Below are positions 8,073-16,508 of a stretch of 64,000 nt of DNA, in pieces. The position numbers and the translations under genes were made by a program. Source of the DNA: Herbiconiux daphne (GTDB lineage Bacteria; Actinomycetota; Actinomycetes; Actinomycetales; Microbacteriaceae). The notes below the pieces were generated by a model. It was not told the origin of the DNA. It did not search any database and worked only from the letters and a program-made list of their open reading frames with translations. Numbering within the stretch: the stretch's first letter is position 1; each line of letters begins with the position of its first letter. The DNA is taken from contig NZ_JANLCJ010000003.1 of NCBI RefSeq assembly GCF_024979295.1, positions 310,001 to 374,000 on the forward strand. Direction: 5' to 3'.

Positions 8073-8120
8073 AGTCTCGACTATAGCTTCCGGGGAAGCT
8101 ATAGTCGCTTCCATGGAAGC
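8071..8120. promoter_or_regulatory. Overlapping divergent promoters inside a large MarR-type palindrome
   Basis: The core is a 28-bp palindrome: arm GACTATAGCTTCC at 8079-8091, centre GG, and the exact reverse complement at 8094-8106. It is flanked by two further dyads, ATAGTC-TC-GACTAT (8071-8084) and GCTTCC-AT-GGAAGC (8107-8120). Each arm holds a -10 TATAGT: on the plus strand at 8100-8105 with -35 TCGACT at 8077-8082, and on the minus strand at 8085-8080 with -35 GCGACT at 8108-8103, both with 17-bp spacers. The start codons follow 7 nt downstream on each side. Confidence 0.72.
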
Positions 8121-9036
8121 TAAATGGCGCTGGATTCTGGTGACGGCGATCGCCCCGGTCGCGTGGGGGTCGAACTACTACGTCACGCGCCAGTTCCTGC
8201 CCGACGACAGCCCGCTCTGGGGGGCCGTGCTGCGCGCGGTGCCGGCCGGACTGCTGCTCATGGCCGTCGCCCGCGCGCGCCCGCACGGCTCGTGGTGGTG
8301 GCGGTCGCTCGTGCTCGGCGCCCTGAACGTCGGCGCCTTCTTCGTGCTGATCTACCTGGCCTCGCAGCTCCTGCCCTCGAGTGTCGCCTCGACCATCATG
8401 GCCACGTCGGCGGGCGTGCTGATGCTGCTCGCCTGGCCACTCCTCGCCGACCGACCGACGCTGCTGCCCGCCCTCGGCGCGCTGCTGGGCTTCGCCGGGG
8501 TCGCCGTCATGCTGCTCGGCGACACGGGTGGCGTCGACGCGCTCGGGGTGGCGGCATCCGTCGCGGCCATGCTGATGTCGTCGACCGGGTTCATCCTGAC
8601 CAAGAAGTGGGCGGCCGACCAGAAGATCCTCGCCGTGACGTCGTGGCAGCTCATCGGCGGCGGTCTGCTGGTGCTGCCGTTCGCCCTGGTGTTCGAGGGC
8701 GGCGTGCCGGCCCTCGACGGGCCGGCGCTCGCCGGGTTCGCCTACGTCACGGTCATCGCGACGGCGGTGGCGTTCGTCGCGTGGTTCGCCGGGCTGCGGC
8801 ACCTGCCGGCCGGAACCGTCGGGCTGGTCGGGCTGCTCAACCCGGTGACCGGGGTGCTGCTCGGCACCCTGCTGGCCGCGGAGCCGTTCGGCTGGCGCCA
8901 GGCATTCGGCACGGCGCTCGTGCTGGCGGGCGTGTTGCTCGGGCAGCACCGACGGCCGCCGACTCGACGGATGCGCCCCGAAAACCTAGGCTTGACGTCG
9001 TGGCCGGCAAGCGGGAGCGAAGTGATTCGCGACTGA
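8113..9036 (+). CDS. DMT-superfamily (EamA) drug/metabolite exporter
   Basis: A 307-residue integral membrane protein with about ten hydrophobic helices in two EamA repeats (N-terminal WILVTAIAPVAWGSNYY...; second repeat VAASVAAMLMSSTGFILTKKW...). Each repeat ends in the family's LAGVAVMLLG / LNPVTGVLLGTLLAAEPF motif. It likely exports small metabolites or drugs. The start codon lies inside the palindrome shared with the divergent MarR gene, so expression is probably derepressed by a MarR ligand that may also be the substrate. The C-terminal tail (TRRMRPENLGLTSW...) is longer than usual and overlaps the next gene by 37 bp. Confidence 0.85.
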   Translation: MEAKWRWILVTAIAPVAWGSNYYVTRQFLPDDSPLWGAVLRAVPAGLLLMAVARARPHGSWWWRSLVLGALNVGAFFVLIYLASQLLPSSVASTIMATSAGVLMLLAWPLLADRPTLLPALGALLGFAGVAVMLLGDTGGVDALGVAASVAAMLMSSTGFILTKKWAADQKILAVTSWQLIGGGLLVLPFALVFEGGVPALDGPALAGFAYVTVIATAVAFVAWFAGLRHLPAGTVGLVGLLNPVTGVLLGTLLAAEPFGWRQAFGTALVLAGVLLGQHRRPPTRRMRPENLGLTSWPASGSEVIRD

Positions 9037-9641
9037 ACGTCGCCCGATATCGCGTCGAGCGCCTGGCCCACGAGACCGGTGACGACGAGGCACTTCCGGC
9101 CGTCGGCGCCGGGCAGCCCGAACCCGAGGGTGACAACGACGCCGGCCGGCCCACGATGGAGCAGCGGTCGCAGTTCGTCGAGATCGCCATCGCCCAGGCC
9201 ATGCGCCGCGGCGACTTCGACGACCTCCCGGGCGCGGGCAAGCCGCTCACCCATCTCACGCAGACGCACGACCCGAACTGGTGGATCCGGCGAAAGATCG
9301 AGCGCGAGCAGCTCACCGGGCTGGGGCCGCCCGCGCTCACGCTGCGCACCGAGAACGCCGGCCTCGACGAGCGCCTCGACGCCGCGCCGACCGAGAACGC
9401 CGTGCGCGACATCCTGACCGACTTCAACGCGCGCGTGATCGAGGCGCGACGGCAGCTGCTCGGCGGCCCGCCGGTCGTCACGCCCGTGCGCGACGTCGAC
9501 GACGAGGTCGCCCGCTGGCACGAGCGGCGGGCGGCGAGGCGCCGGGCCGCCGACGAGGAACGCGAGCGGGATGCCGCCTACCTCGCCTCACTGAGCCGCC
9601 GGGAACGCCGGCGCGTGCTGCGCGAGCGCCGCGGTCTCTGA
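9000..9641 (+). CDS. DUF1992 (DnaJ-homologue subfamily C member 28-like) protein
   Basis: A 213-residue soluble protein. The DUF1992 signature EIAIAQAMRRGDFDDLPGAGKPL is at residues 62-84, followed by PNWWIRRKIEREQ. The C-terminal third is highly charged (Arg/Glu-rich coiled coil, residues about 170-213). Function unknown. The GTG at 9000 is the best start in frame with homologues; it overlaps the DMT transporter C-terminus by 37 bp in another frame, so a later start (for instance near 9042) cannot be excluded, and the transporter tail or this N-terminus may be over-extended. Confidence 0.75.
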   Translation: MAGKRERSDSRLNVARYRVERLAHETGDDEALPAVGAGQPEPEGDNDAGRPTMEQRSQFVEIAIAQAMRRGDFDDLPGAGKPLTHLTQTHDPNWWIRRKIEREQLTGLGPPALTLRTENAGLDERLDAAPTENAVRDILTDFNARVIEARRQLLGGPPVVTPVRDVDDEVARWHERRAARRRAADEERERDAAYLASLSRRERRRVLRERRGL

Positions 9642-9726
9642 CCGCGCGTCACAGATCGACCGGGTGCCCGGTCATTCTTCAGTGACGGTGGCGGATCAGC
9701 CGCCCCGCACGACAGAAAGGTCGATC

Positions 9727-10512
9727 ATGTCGAAGATCGTGGTCATCGGCGGCACCGGACTCATCGGTTCGAAACTCGTCGCGACGCTCAGCGCCCACGG
9801 GCACGAGGCCGTGCCCGCCTCACCCGCCACGGGTGTCGACACCCTCACCGGCGAAGGACTCGCCGCTGTGCTCGACGGCGCCGAGGTCGTGGTCGACGTG
9901 TCGAACTCCCCCTCGTTCGACGACCAGGCGGTGCTCGACTTCTTCACCACCTCGACCACGAACCTCATCGCCGCCGCGAAGGCCGCCGGGGTCGGCCACT
10001 ACGTGGCACTGTCGGTCGTGGGCACCGAGCGGCTGCCCGAGAGCGGCTACTTCCGGGCCAAGGTGGCCCAGGAGCGCCTGATCAGCGGCTCCGGCATCCC
10101 GTTCTCGCTCGTGCACGCCACCCAGTTCTTCGAGTTCGTGAAGAGCATCGCGGATGCCGCGACCCATGACGGGGTGGTGCGCCTCTCCCCTGCGCGCGTT
10201 CAGCCCATCGCGGCCCACGACGTGGCCGCGGCCCTCGCCCGCGTCACGGTCAGCGCACCGCTCGAGGGAACCCACGAGGTGGCGGGACCCCAGACGTTCG
10301 GGCTCGACGAGTTCGTGCGCACCGGCCTGCGTCTTCGCGGCGACGACCGGCCGGTGGTGACCGACCCGGCCGCGCGCTACTTCGGCGAGGTGCTGGGCGA
10401 GCAGACGCTCTTGCCCGCGGCCGACGCCGAGATCGCGCACACGAGCTACACCGACTGGTTCCCGTCGAACAACCCCACCGCGGCAGCGGCCTCACGACCG
10501 GCCGCGTCATGA
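9727..10512 (+). CDS. NAD(P)-binding atypical SDR (NmrA-like) protein, copy 1
   Basis: A 261-residue Rossmann protein with the nucleotide-binding GGTGLIGSK at residues 8-16. Other family motifs are EVVVDVSNSPSFDD, GHYVALSVVGTERL and FSLVHATQFFEF. It lacks the Tyr-x-x-x-Lys pair of classical SDRs, placing it with atypical NmrA/UDP-epimerase-like binders. Start ATG 9727 follows GAAAGG. The stop overlaps the start of a second, closely related gene (ATGA). Similar proteins in Actinobacteria are often under sigma-factor or TetR control, but function is not known. Confidence 0.8.
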   Translation: MSKIVVIGGTGLIGSKLVATLSAHGHEAVPASPATGVDTLTGEGLAAVLDGAEVVVDVSNSPSFDDQAVLDFFTTSTTNLIAAAKAAGVGHYVALSVVGTERLPESGYFRAKVAQERLISGSGIPFSLVHATQFFEFVKSIADAATHDGVVRLSPARVQPIAAHDVAAALARVTVSAPLEGTHEVAGPQTFGLDEFVRTGLRLRGDDRPVVTDPAARYFGEVLGEQTLLPAADAEIAHTSYTDWFPSNNPTAAAASRPAAS

Positions 10513-11282
10513 CGATCGTCGTGGTCGGCGGCACCGGCCTCATCGGCACCAAGGTGGTGGCGCGATTGCGCGCCCTCGGCCACGATCCCGTGGTGGCCGC
10601 GCGCGCGACCGGGGTGAACTCCTACACCGGCGAGGGGCTCGCCGAGGCGCTGGCCGGCGCCGGCACGGTGGTGGATGTCTCGAACTCGTCCTACCTCGAC
10701 GAGGCCGGCGCACTCGACTTCTTCGAGACCTCCACGCTCAACCTGCTCACCTTCGGAGCAGCGGCGGCGGTCGCGCACCACGTGGCGCTCTCGGTGGTGG
10801 GCACCGACCGGCTCGCCCGGGGCGAGGGTGGCTACTTCCAGGCGAAACAGCAGCAGGAGAACCTCATCCGCTCGTCGAGCCGGCCGTTCTCGATCGTGCA
10901 CGCGACACAGTTCTTCGAGTTCGTGGGCGACATCGCCGACAGCGCGAGCCGCGACGGCCGGGTGCGGGTGGCGCAGGCGCTGATGCAGCCGATGGCGGCC
11001 GACGACGTGGCGGACGCCGTGGTGCGCACGGCGCTCGGCGCGCCGACCCGCGCGGTCACCGAGTTCGCCGGTCCCGAACCCGGGAGGCTCGACTACTTCG
11101 TGCGACGCCTGCTCACGGCCGGAGACGACGTGCGCGAGGTGCGCGCCGACCCGCTGGCCCGCTACTTCGGCAGTGCCCTCACCGAGCGCGAGCTGCTACC
11201 CGGCGACCGCGCCGTTCTCTCGAGCCTGCGGTTCGATCAGTGGCTGAAGGGCGTGCGGCCGGCCGCTGTCGCGGCGGGCTGA
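10509..11282 (+). CDS. NAD(P)-binding atypical SDR (NmrA-like) protein, copy 2
   Basis: A 257-residue paralogue of the preceding gene. The same blocks occur in the same order (GGTGLIGTK, VVDVSNSSYLDEA, HHVALSVVGTDRL, FSIVHATQFFEF, VQPxAADDV-like, LARYFG, LLPGD), so the pair arose by tandem duplication. The copies have diverged well beyond recent duplication, and the overlap of 4 bp suggests they are translated together and may form a heterodimer. It ends only 6 bp from the convergent SRPBCC gene at 11289, leaving no room for a terminator. Confidence 0.8.
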   Translation: MTIVVVGGTGLIGTKVVARLRALGHDPVVAARATGVNSYTGEGLAEALAGAGTVVDVSNSSYLDEAGALDFFETSTLNLLTFGAAAAVAHHVALSVVGTDRLARGEGGYFQAKQQQENLIRSSSRPFSIVHATQFFEFVGDIADSASRDGRVRVAQALMQPMAADDVADAVVRTALGAPTRAVTEFAGPEPGRLDYFVRRLLTAGDDVREVRADPLARYFGSALTERELLPGDRAVLSSLRFDQWLKGVRPAAVAAG

Positions 11283-11288
11283 CCGGCG

Positions 11289-11810
11289 CTACCGCGCCCC
11301 GGCCTGCGCCCGGCCCTGGGCCAGGGCGGCCAGCTGAGCGGTCACGGCGCCCCACCCGTCGAAGAAGCCCAGCTCGGCGTGCTGGGCGGCGTCGCCCGGG
11401 CTCTTGTGCATCGCCCGGGCGGCGTACTCCGTGCCCTCGGGGTGATCGCGGAACGTGATCTCGGCGGTGAGGAACGGCTCCTCCGCCGGGCGCCAGCCTT
11501 CGACGAGCGCGTTGGTCCAGACGATCCGTTCGAGGTCGTCGATCGCAAGGAAGCACCCCGTGATGTGCGCGCCGAACTCCCCGCCCGGCTCACGGATCTC
11601 GGTCGTGAACGCGCCTCCCGGGCGCAGCTCCATGGCGACGACCCGGCAGGCGGCGGGGGCCGGCACCCACCACTGTTCGAAGCTCGCCGGGTCGGTCCAG
11701 GCGCGCCAGACCACTTCCCGCGGGGCGGCGATGACCCGCGAGATCACGAGGTCGAGCTCCGGATGCTGCGGAGCGGTCGTGCGGGCCGAACTCGAGGTCG
11801 ACGCGGTCAT
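11289..11810 (-). CDS. SRPBCC (AHSA1-like) domain protein
   Basis: A 173-residue AHSA1-type protein: LDLVISRVIAAPREVVWRAWTDPASFEQWWVP at the N-terminus, MELRPGGAFTTEIREPGGEF, the LERIVWTNAL block and the C-terminal LGFFDGWGAVTAQLAAL helix. Its ATG overlaps the stop of the upstream ArsR gene (11807) so both are one operon, the second ArsR-SRPBCC unit in this window. The first ~17 residues are Thr/Ser-rich and not part of the domain. Confidence 0.88.
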   Translation of the reverse strand: MTASTSSSARTTAPQHPELDLVISRVIAAPREVVWRAWTDPASFEQWWVPAPAACRVVAMELRPGGAFTTEIREPGGEFGAHITGCFLAIDDLERIVWTNALVEGWRPAEEPFLTAEITFRDHPEGTEYAARAMHKSPGDAAQHAELGFFDGWGAVTAQLAALAQGRAQAGAR

Positions 11811-12208
11811 CTCGGGGGTTCTTTCTCGTAGGGGCGACCGGACGGGCGCGCGTGGTTCGGGAGCGTGTGGTTCGGGAACGGACCGGCGACGCCGGTGACG
11901 AACGCCTCCAGACGGTCGGTGCGCCCTTCCCAGACGGCTCGCTCGGCCGACAGCCAGCTCTCGACAGCGGTGAACGCCTTCTTCTCGATCGCGCACACGC
12001 GCACCCGGCCGAGTTTGCGCGTGCGGATGCATCCGCTCGCCTCGAGCGACCGGATGTGCTTCAGGAACGACGGCAGCGCCATGTCGAACGGCTCCGCGAG
12101 CTCGCCGACGCTGGCCGGGCCGGCACCGAGCCGACGCAGCACGGCGCGGCGCGTGGGGTCGGACAGCGCCTGGAAGATGCCGTCGAGCCGATCCGAATAC
12201 TGAGCCAT
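11807..12208 (-). CDS. ArsR-family winged-helix transcriptional regulator
   Basis: A 133-residue ArsR regulator: LDGIFQALSDPTRRAVLRRLGAGPASVGELAEPFDMALPSFLKHIRSLEASGCIRTRKLGRVRVCAI spans the winged helix (residues 7-73). The C-terminal extension ends in a Pro/Arg/His-rich tail (residues about 108-133). No metal-binding Cys pair is present. The ATG at 12208 has a GATACT -10 seven nt upstream and lies in a 24-bp dyad (12197-12220), so leaderless, autoregulated expression is likely. Co-transcribed with the SRPBCC gene. Confidence 0.87.
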   Translation of the reverse strand: MAQYSDRLDGIFQALSDPTRRAVLRRLGAGPASVGELAEPFDMALPSFLKHIRSLEASGCIRTRKLGRVRVCAIEKKAFTAVESWLSAERAVWEGRTDRLEAFVTGVAGPFPNHTLPNHARPSGRPYEKEPPR

Positions 12209-12220
12209 AAGGCAAAGTAT
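12197..12220. promoter_or_regulatory. Operator dyad over the start of the second ArsR gene
   Basis: A broken palindrome ATACT-GA-GCC-ATAA-GGC-AA-AGTAT covers 24 bp. It contains the minus-strand -10 (GATACT, 12221-12216) and the start codon (12208-12206). The position mirrors the first ArsR operon, where a dyad also covers the start codon. Confidence 0.5.
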
Positions 12221-12300
12221 CACGGAGGTGCCGCCGCCAGGAAGGGCTCGGTGCGGGTCGGCTCAGGGGCGTCGCGCCCGACGGCCGGCTCCGTGGCCGG

Positions 12301-14502
12301 TCACATGAGGCCCTGCGCCGCGAACTCCCAGCGCAGCGCGGGGGCGATGTGCGCCGAGTACTCCGGCGTCATGTGCACCGTGTCGTATTTCGTGGGCAGG
12401 GTGCCGGCGAACGCCGGGCACACCCCGTTCGCGCAGCTGAAGGGCAGCGAACTCACGACGTGGTCGCCAGTGGCCGACGCGGCGGCCGTGGTGGCGGCCA
12501 GGAAGTCCTGCCAGGCCTGGTCGACACCCACGTTGCAGCTCTGCGGGCTCGACACCGGTGAGTAGCACTGCCCGAGCGACGCGCCGAGCGGCGGCGGGGC
12601 GAGGTAGACCACTCGCCCGGCCGCGCCGTACTGCGCCACCTCCGCGCCGGTCGACGCCACAATGTCGGTCGTCGACAGCGCGCGGCCGTCGGCCGACTTG
12701 CCCAGGGCGAACGCGTTCGACACCACCACCAGCTGAGGGGCGTTCGCCGCGATCTCGCGGGCGATGTCGTCTTTGCGCTGCGGACAGGCATCCATCACGC
12801 CGGCGCCGTCGTTCTGCATCAGCACGTCGGTGAACCGGCAACCGTAGAGCCCGATCGTGGTGATCTTCCACTGCCCGCCGCTCGACTCCGCCAACGCCTT
12901 GAACGCGGGCGCATAGGCGAGCGCGGTGGAGTCACCCACGAGGTACAGGTGGTTCGGTGCGTTGCCGTCGCCCCAGGTGCACGAGCCGAAGTCGGGCGTG
13001 GAGCCGATGTCGAAGCATTTCTTGGCCGGGTTGCGGTCGGAGGTGTGCGAGATCGCGTCGTCGAGCGAGGGCGACAGGTTTCCGGGCCACTCGGTGGCGG
13101 ATGCCGCGGCGGCGAGATCGGCCTGCAGCTGGTCTTCGGGGTTCACGGGCGCTGCCGCAGCCCCGTCGGCCGGGGCCGCCGCCGGCGCGCCACCGCCGGG
13201 GCCCGCGGCGGACGGACCGCCGCGCACGGTCACCTGGGCCGTCACGACCACCGCGACCACGATCACCACGAGCCCGAGCGACGACAGGATGAACTGTGCA
13301 CTGAACCGGTCGCGCCACGACTGCCAGGCGTCGCGCCGGGCGTCGCGCCGGGCCTCGGCGTCGCTCTCCTGCGACCCCACCCGCTGCAGCCACGGCGAGC
13401 GGTGGATCGGCTGCTCGACGAGGAAGTACGACACCATCGACACGGCGAGGGTGAGCCCCAGGATGATGAGGGTCACGGTCTGCGTCTGCTGGGGCATCAG
13501 CATCAGCAGGAACACCAGGATCGGGAAGTGCCAGAGGTAGAGCGAATACGAGATGTCGCCGAGGAACACGCTCACCGGGTTGTGCAGGGGGAAGAGATAG
13601 CGCTGCGGGCCGCCGATGCCGGCGACCACCACGAGCGCCGTCGCGGCCACGGGCAGCGCCGCCCACGGGCCGGGGAAGGGCGTCTCGCTCGAGACCACGA
13701 AGAACGACCAGACCACACCGGCGAGCCCCAGCCAGCCCAGCACGAACCGCACCGCGATCGGCAGCTTCGCGAACAGCGGGGCGGCGACGGCGAGCAGCGC
13801 ACCGGCGCCGAGCTCCCAGGCGCGCGAGAAGGTCGAGAAGTAGGCCACCGTCGGGTTCGCAGCTGTCTCCCACAGCGCGAACGCGAACGACACGGCGATC
13901 ACGACCGCCACCACCGCGCCCACGATCAGCAGCCGGCGTGCGCGGGTGCGCACCAGCTTCGCGGTGACGAACAGCAGGATGACCAGCAGCCACGGCCATA
14001 CCAGGTAGAACTGCTCCTCGACCGACAGCGACCAGAAGTGCTGCAGGGGCGACACGGCGTCGGTGGCATGGAAGTAGTCGGTGCCCTCGGCCGCGAAATG
14101 CCAGTTCGACACGAAGAAGAACGAGTAGACGGCATCCCACAGCGTCGCGACGGCCCGCGGCCGGTTGAACAGGAACCATGCGGCCACCGAGGTGGCGACG
14201 AGCACCGTGACCGCCGCCGGCAGGATGCGCCGCAGGCGCTTGCCGTAGAACCGGCGCAGCGAGACACGCCCGTTCGCGTCGAGGTCGCGCACGATCAGGC
14301 CGGTGATGAGAAAGCCTGAGATCACGAAGAAGACGTCGACGCCCGCGAAGCCGCCGGCCGGCCAGCCGATCACGTGATTGAGGATGACGGCGACCACGGC
14401 GAGGGCCCGAAGACCCTGGATGTCGGCACGCACCGCGCGCCTCGCGTTCGGTGTCGCCGCGGCGATCTCGGTCGTCTCGGCGTCAGGCCCCACGGTCTTC
14501 AT
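12301..14502 (-). CDS. Acyltransferase-3 / SGNH two-domain O-acyltransferase
   Basis: A 733-residue OafA-type protein. The N-terminal acyltransferase-3 domain (residues about 24-375, ten or so membrane helices) starts with ADIQGLRALAVVAVILNHV and contains GGFAGVDVFFVISGFLITGLI, RFYGKRLRRILPA and HFWSLSVEEQFYLVWPW. One further membrane helix (around residue 410) is followed by a Gly/Pro/Ala linker, then an extracellular SGNH domain with the nucleophile in LVGDSTALAY and the catalytic His in YDTVHMTPEY. Such enzymes move acetyl groups onto cell-surface glycans. It is a single gene, divergent from the AraC regulator, and the substrate is unknown. Confidence 0.9.
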   Translation of the reverse strand: MKTVGPDAETTEIAAATPNARRAVRADIQGLRALAVVAVILNHVIGWPAGGFAGVDVFFVISGFLITGLIVRDLDANGRVSLRRFYGKRLRRILPAAVTVLVATSVAAWFLFNRPRAVATLWDAVYSFFFVSNWHFAAEGTDYFHATDAVSPLQHFWSLSVEEQFYLVWPWLLVILLFVTAKLVRTRARRLLIVGAVVAVVIAVSFAFALWETAANPTVAYFSTFSRAWELGAGALLAVAAPLFAKLPIAVRFVLGWLGLAGVVWSFFVVSSETPFPGPWAALPVAATALVVVAGIGGPQRYLFPLHNPVSVFLGDISYSLYLWHFPILVFLLMLMPQQTQTVTLIILGLTLAVSMVSYFLVEQPIHRSPWLQRVGSQESDAEARRDARRDAWQSWRDRFSAQFILSSLGLVVIVVAVVVTAQVTVRGGPSAAGPGGGAPAAAPADGAAAAPVNPEDQLQADLAAAASATEWPGNLSPSLDDAISHTSDRNPAKKCFDIGSTPDFGSCTWGDGNAPNHLYLVGDSTALAYAPAFKALAESSGGQWKITTIGLYGCRFTDVLMQNDGAGVMDACPQRKDDIAREIAANAPQLVVVSNAFALGKSADGRALSTTDIVASTGAEVAQYGAAGRVVYLAPPPLGASLGQCYSPVSSPQSCNVGVDQAWQDFLAATTAAASATGDHVVSSLPFSCANGVCPAFAGTLPTKYDTVHMTPEYSAHIAPALRWEFAAQGLM

Positions 14503-14716
14503 CGCAGATGAGCATAGCGGGCGCCGGTGACGTCGACGCACCGGCCGCTCCCCGGGCTGCGGGCCGTCGCACCCCCGGGCGCGACACCCGCCGCACTACC
14601 GAGCGCACTACCGAGGCTCTACCGGTTCGCCGGTGCAGACACGCGGCACCGATCTACCGTGACAGCACGGCAGCGCGACGGCTCGTTCGCACGATCCTGC
14701 CGGGTGGGACACGGTG

Positions 14717-15679
14717 ATGACGGCGACGCTGACCAGACACGACCTGACGAATCGCTTCCGCACGCGCTCGTCGTCGATCGGCGCCGTCGACATCACCGTG
14801 ATCCGCATGCCGAAGGGCGCCGTCGTGGTGCGGCCCTCGGCTGCCGTGAGCGACCCGACGGTGCACCTGCTGCTGCCGCTGGATGCGCCGCTGCTGGTGC
14901 GCGAACGCGATGGCGACCAGTACGTCGTCGGTCTGCAGTCGCTGACCTGGTTGCCGGAGTGGATGACCGCCGCGCTCTACTGCGCGAGACCGTGCGACGT
15001 GGTCTGCGTCGAACTGCCGGTGCGCGGTCGCGACGGCCAGGTGATCCCGAACGGCGCGATGCCGAACGGCGCGATGCCGAATGGCGCGGTGCCGAACGGC
15101 GCGCTGCCGGCCCGCCCGGTGCTGAACGGCCGCGAGCTGAACGGCCCGCTGCCGCCGCACCCGGCCGCGGACTCGTCGCTCGTGCCGTCCGTTCGCGCTT
15201 TCGTGCAGAGCGCTCTGGCGATCCCGGCCAACCGGGAGCCGCTGGCCGCGCGCCTGTTCGAGGACATACTGCGCGCCATGGTGGAGGCGCTGGTGGTCGA
15301 GGCGCGGGGCTCGGGGCGCGGGCCCGGCGGCATCCGTCAGCCCTTGCGCGAACAGGCCGTCGCCCACATCGCCGCCTACCGCGGCGACCACGGGCTGTCA
15401 CCCAAGAGCGTCGCGACCAGCCTGCGCGTGTCGTTGCGGCAACTGCAGCGGGCCTTCGAGGAAGCGGGGTCGACGGTGGCGGGTGAGATCCGGCAGCAGC
15501 GACTGGATGCCGCGATCGTGATGCTCGGCGACGCGCGGTGCGACTCGCTCTCCGTGGCCGAGGTGGCGGCCCGTGCCGGATTCCGCAACGACGCCGAGCT
15601 GCGGCGTGCGCTCAACGCCGGCACCGGCACCACCCCGTCGGCCCTGCGCGGCCGGCGCCAGGCGGTGCGACCGGGCTAG
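14717..15679 (+). CDS. AraC-family transcriptional regulator with a PNGAM repeat linker
   Basis: A 320-residue regulator. The N-terminal part resembles the AraC-binding-domain-like sensor of AraC family members (VDITVIRMPKGAVVV...). The C-terminal ~105 residues are a clear AraC DNA-binding domain: AVAHIAAYRGDHGLSPKSVATSLRVSLRQLQRAFEE, then LSVAEVAARAGFRNDAELRRALNAGTGTTPSALR. Between them a linker of four tandem PNGA(M/V/L) pentapeptides (residues 111-130) and further LNGxxLNG copies is encoded by perfect 15-bp repeats. GTG 14714 is an alternative start. The target may be the divergent acyltransferase, but no operator was identified. Confidence 0.82.
   Translation: MTATLTRHDLTNRFRTRSSSIGAVDITVIRMPKGAVVVRPSAAVSDPTVHLLLPLDAPLLVRERDGDQYVVGLQSLTWLPEWMTAALYCARPCDVVCVELPVRGRDGQVIPNGAMPNGAMPNGAVPNGALPARPVLNGRELNGPLPPHPAADSSLVPSVRAFVQSALAIPANREPLAARLFEDILRAMVEALVVEARGSGRGPGGIRQPLREQAVAHIAAYRGDHGLSPKSVATSLRVSLRQLQRAFEEAGSTVAGEIRQQRLDAAIVMLGDARCDSLSVAEVAARAGFRNDAELRRALNAGTGTTPSALRGRRQAVRPG
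15047..15106 (+). repeat. Four tandem 15-bp units inside the AraC gene
   Basis: Unit CCGAACGGCGCGATG repeated four times with only third-base or final-codon changes; each encodes Pro-Asn-Gly-Ala-Met/Val/Leu. The length is a multiple of three, so copy-number change would keep the frame and only alter linker length. Confidence 0.9.
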
Positions 15680-15704
15680 CGGCAGGCCTGCTCGGCTGCC
15701 CTAG
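15676..15704. terminator. Short hairpin containing both stop codons of convergent genes
   Basis: CTAG-c-GGCAG (15676-15685) pairs with CTGCC-CTAG (15696-15704) around a 10-nt loop, with one bulged C. Both TAG stops (AraC gene on plus, methyltransferase on minus) lie in the stem. A bidirectional terminator role is inferred. Confidence 0.5.
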
Positions 15705-16501
15705 TGCGGCACGCGGCCGACCGCGTAGCGGAAGGCGTTGCGCAGACGGTAGCCGCCCTCGGCGGTGCGGAACGGCTGCGCCGCCGTCACCACGACCGGC
15801 GTGAGATCGGCTTGGGTGGCCGCGTCCTCGCCGAGGAGGACGCCGCGCACGAGGGTGTCGTCGTCGGCCGCGGCCCACTCGGCCTCCACCAGCCCCGCGT
15901 CGACGATCTCGAGGCCGGTCAGCAGCCGCTCCAGCCCCCCGGCGACCCGCAGGTCGTCGTCGGGCGCGAGCGTCTCGCCCCAGTAGCCGGCGACGGCCGC
16001 CTCGACCGCGTCGATCTCGTTCTCGGCGTGTTCGGCCCAGTTGGCGACGGCGAGGCGGCCGCCGGGAACGAGCACGCGGGTGAGCTCGTCGAGCGCCTCG
16101 AGCCCGTCGCCGGCGAACTGCAGCGAGTTCACCGCCACCACCACGTCGAACGTCGCGTCGGACCACGGCAGCGCCTCGGCTCGCGCGAGCACGACCCGGG
16201 CGTCGGCGACCCGGTCCCGGGCCAGCTCCACCATGCCGGGAGCCGGGTCGGCGCCGGTGGCATCCGCCCCGGCGTACACGAGCATCTCGAGGAACTCGCC
16301 GCTGCCCGATCCAACGTCGAGCACCCGGATGCCGGCACGCACGCCCGTCGCCTGCATCAGCACACGCCGCACCGGATCGGCGAACGACCCCCACAGCGCC
16401 GACCACTCCCCGGCGATCTGCGACCAGGTCTCGTCGGGCACGAACACCTCCGGCCCGGTCTCGCCGTCGTGGCCGGATGCGGTCTCGGGCGACTCGGTCA
16501 T
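15701..16501 (-). CDS. Class I SAM-dependent methyltransferase
   Basis: A 266-residue UbiE/Methyltransf_11-type enzyme. SAM-binding motif I is VLDVGSGSGEF (residues about 60-70), motif II ARVVLARAEALPWSDATFDVVVAVNSLQF and motif III LDELTRVLVPGGRLAVANW. The N-terminal WSQIAGEWSALWGSFADPVRR segment is typical of actinobacterial members acting on small molecules. Start ATG 16501 (MTESPETASG). It lies 7 bp downstream of the CYTH-CHAD gene on the same strand and may be co-transcribed with it. Substrate unknown. Confidence 0.85.
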   Translation of the reverse strand: MTESPETASGHDGETGPEVFVPDETWSQIAGEWSALWGSFADPVRRVLMQATGVRAGIRVLDVGSGSGEFLEMLVYAGADATGADPAPGMVELARDRVADARVVLARAEALPWSDATFDVVVAVNSLQFAGDGLEALDELTRVLVPGGRLAVANWAEHAENEIDAVEAAVAGYWGETLAPDDDLRVAGGLERLLTGLEIVDAGLVEAEWAAADDDTLVRGVLLGEDAATQADLTPVVVTAAQPFRTAEGGYRLRNAFRYAVGRVPH

Positions 16502-16508
16502 GGCCCGG

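Noticed and set aside
12263-12871. Open frame antisense to the acyltransferase SGNH domain
   Set aside because: Arg/Gly-rich shadow without motifs.
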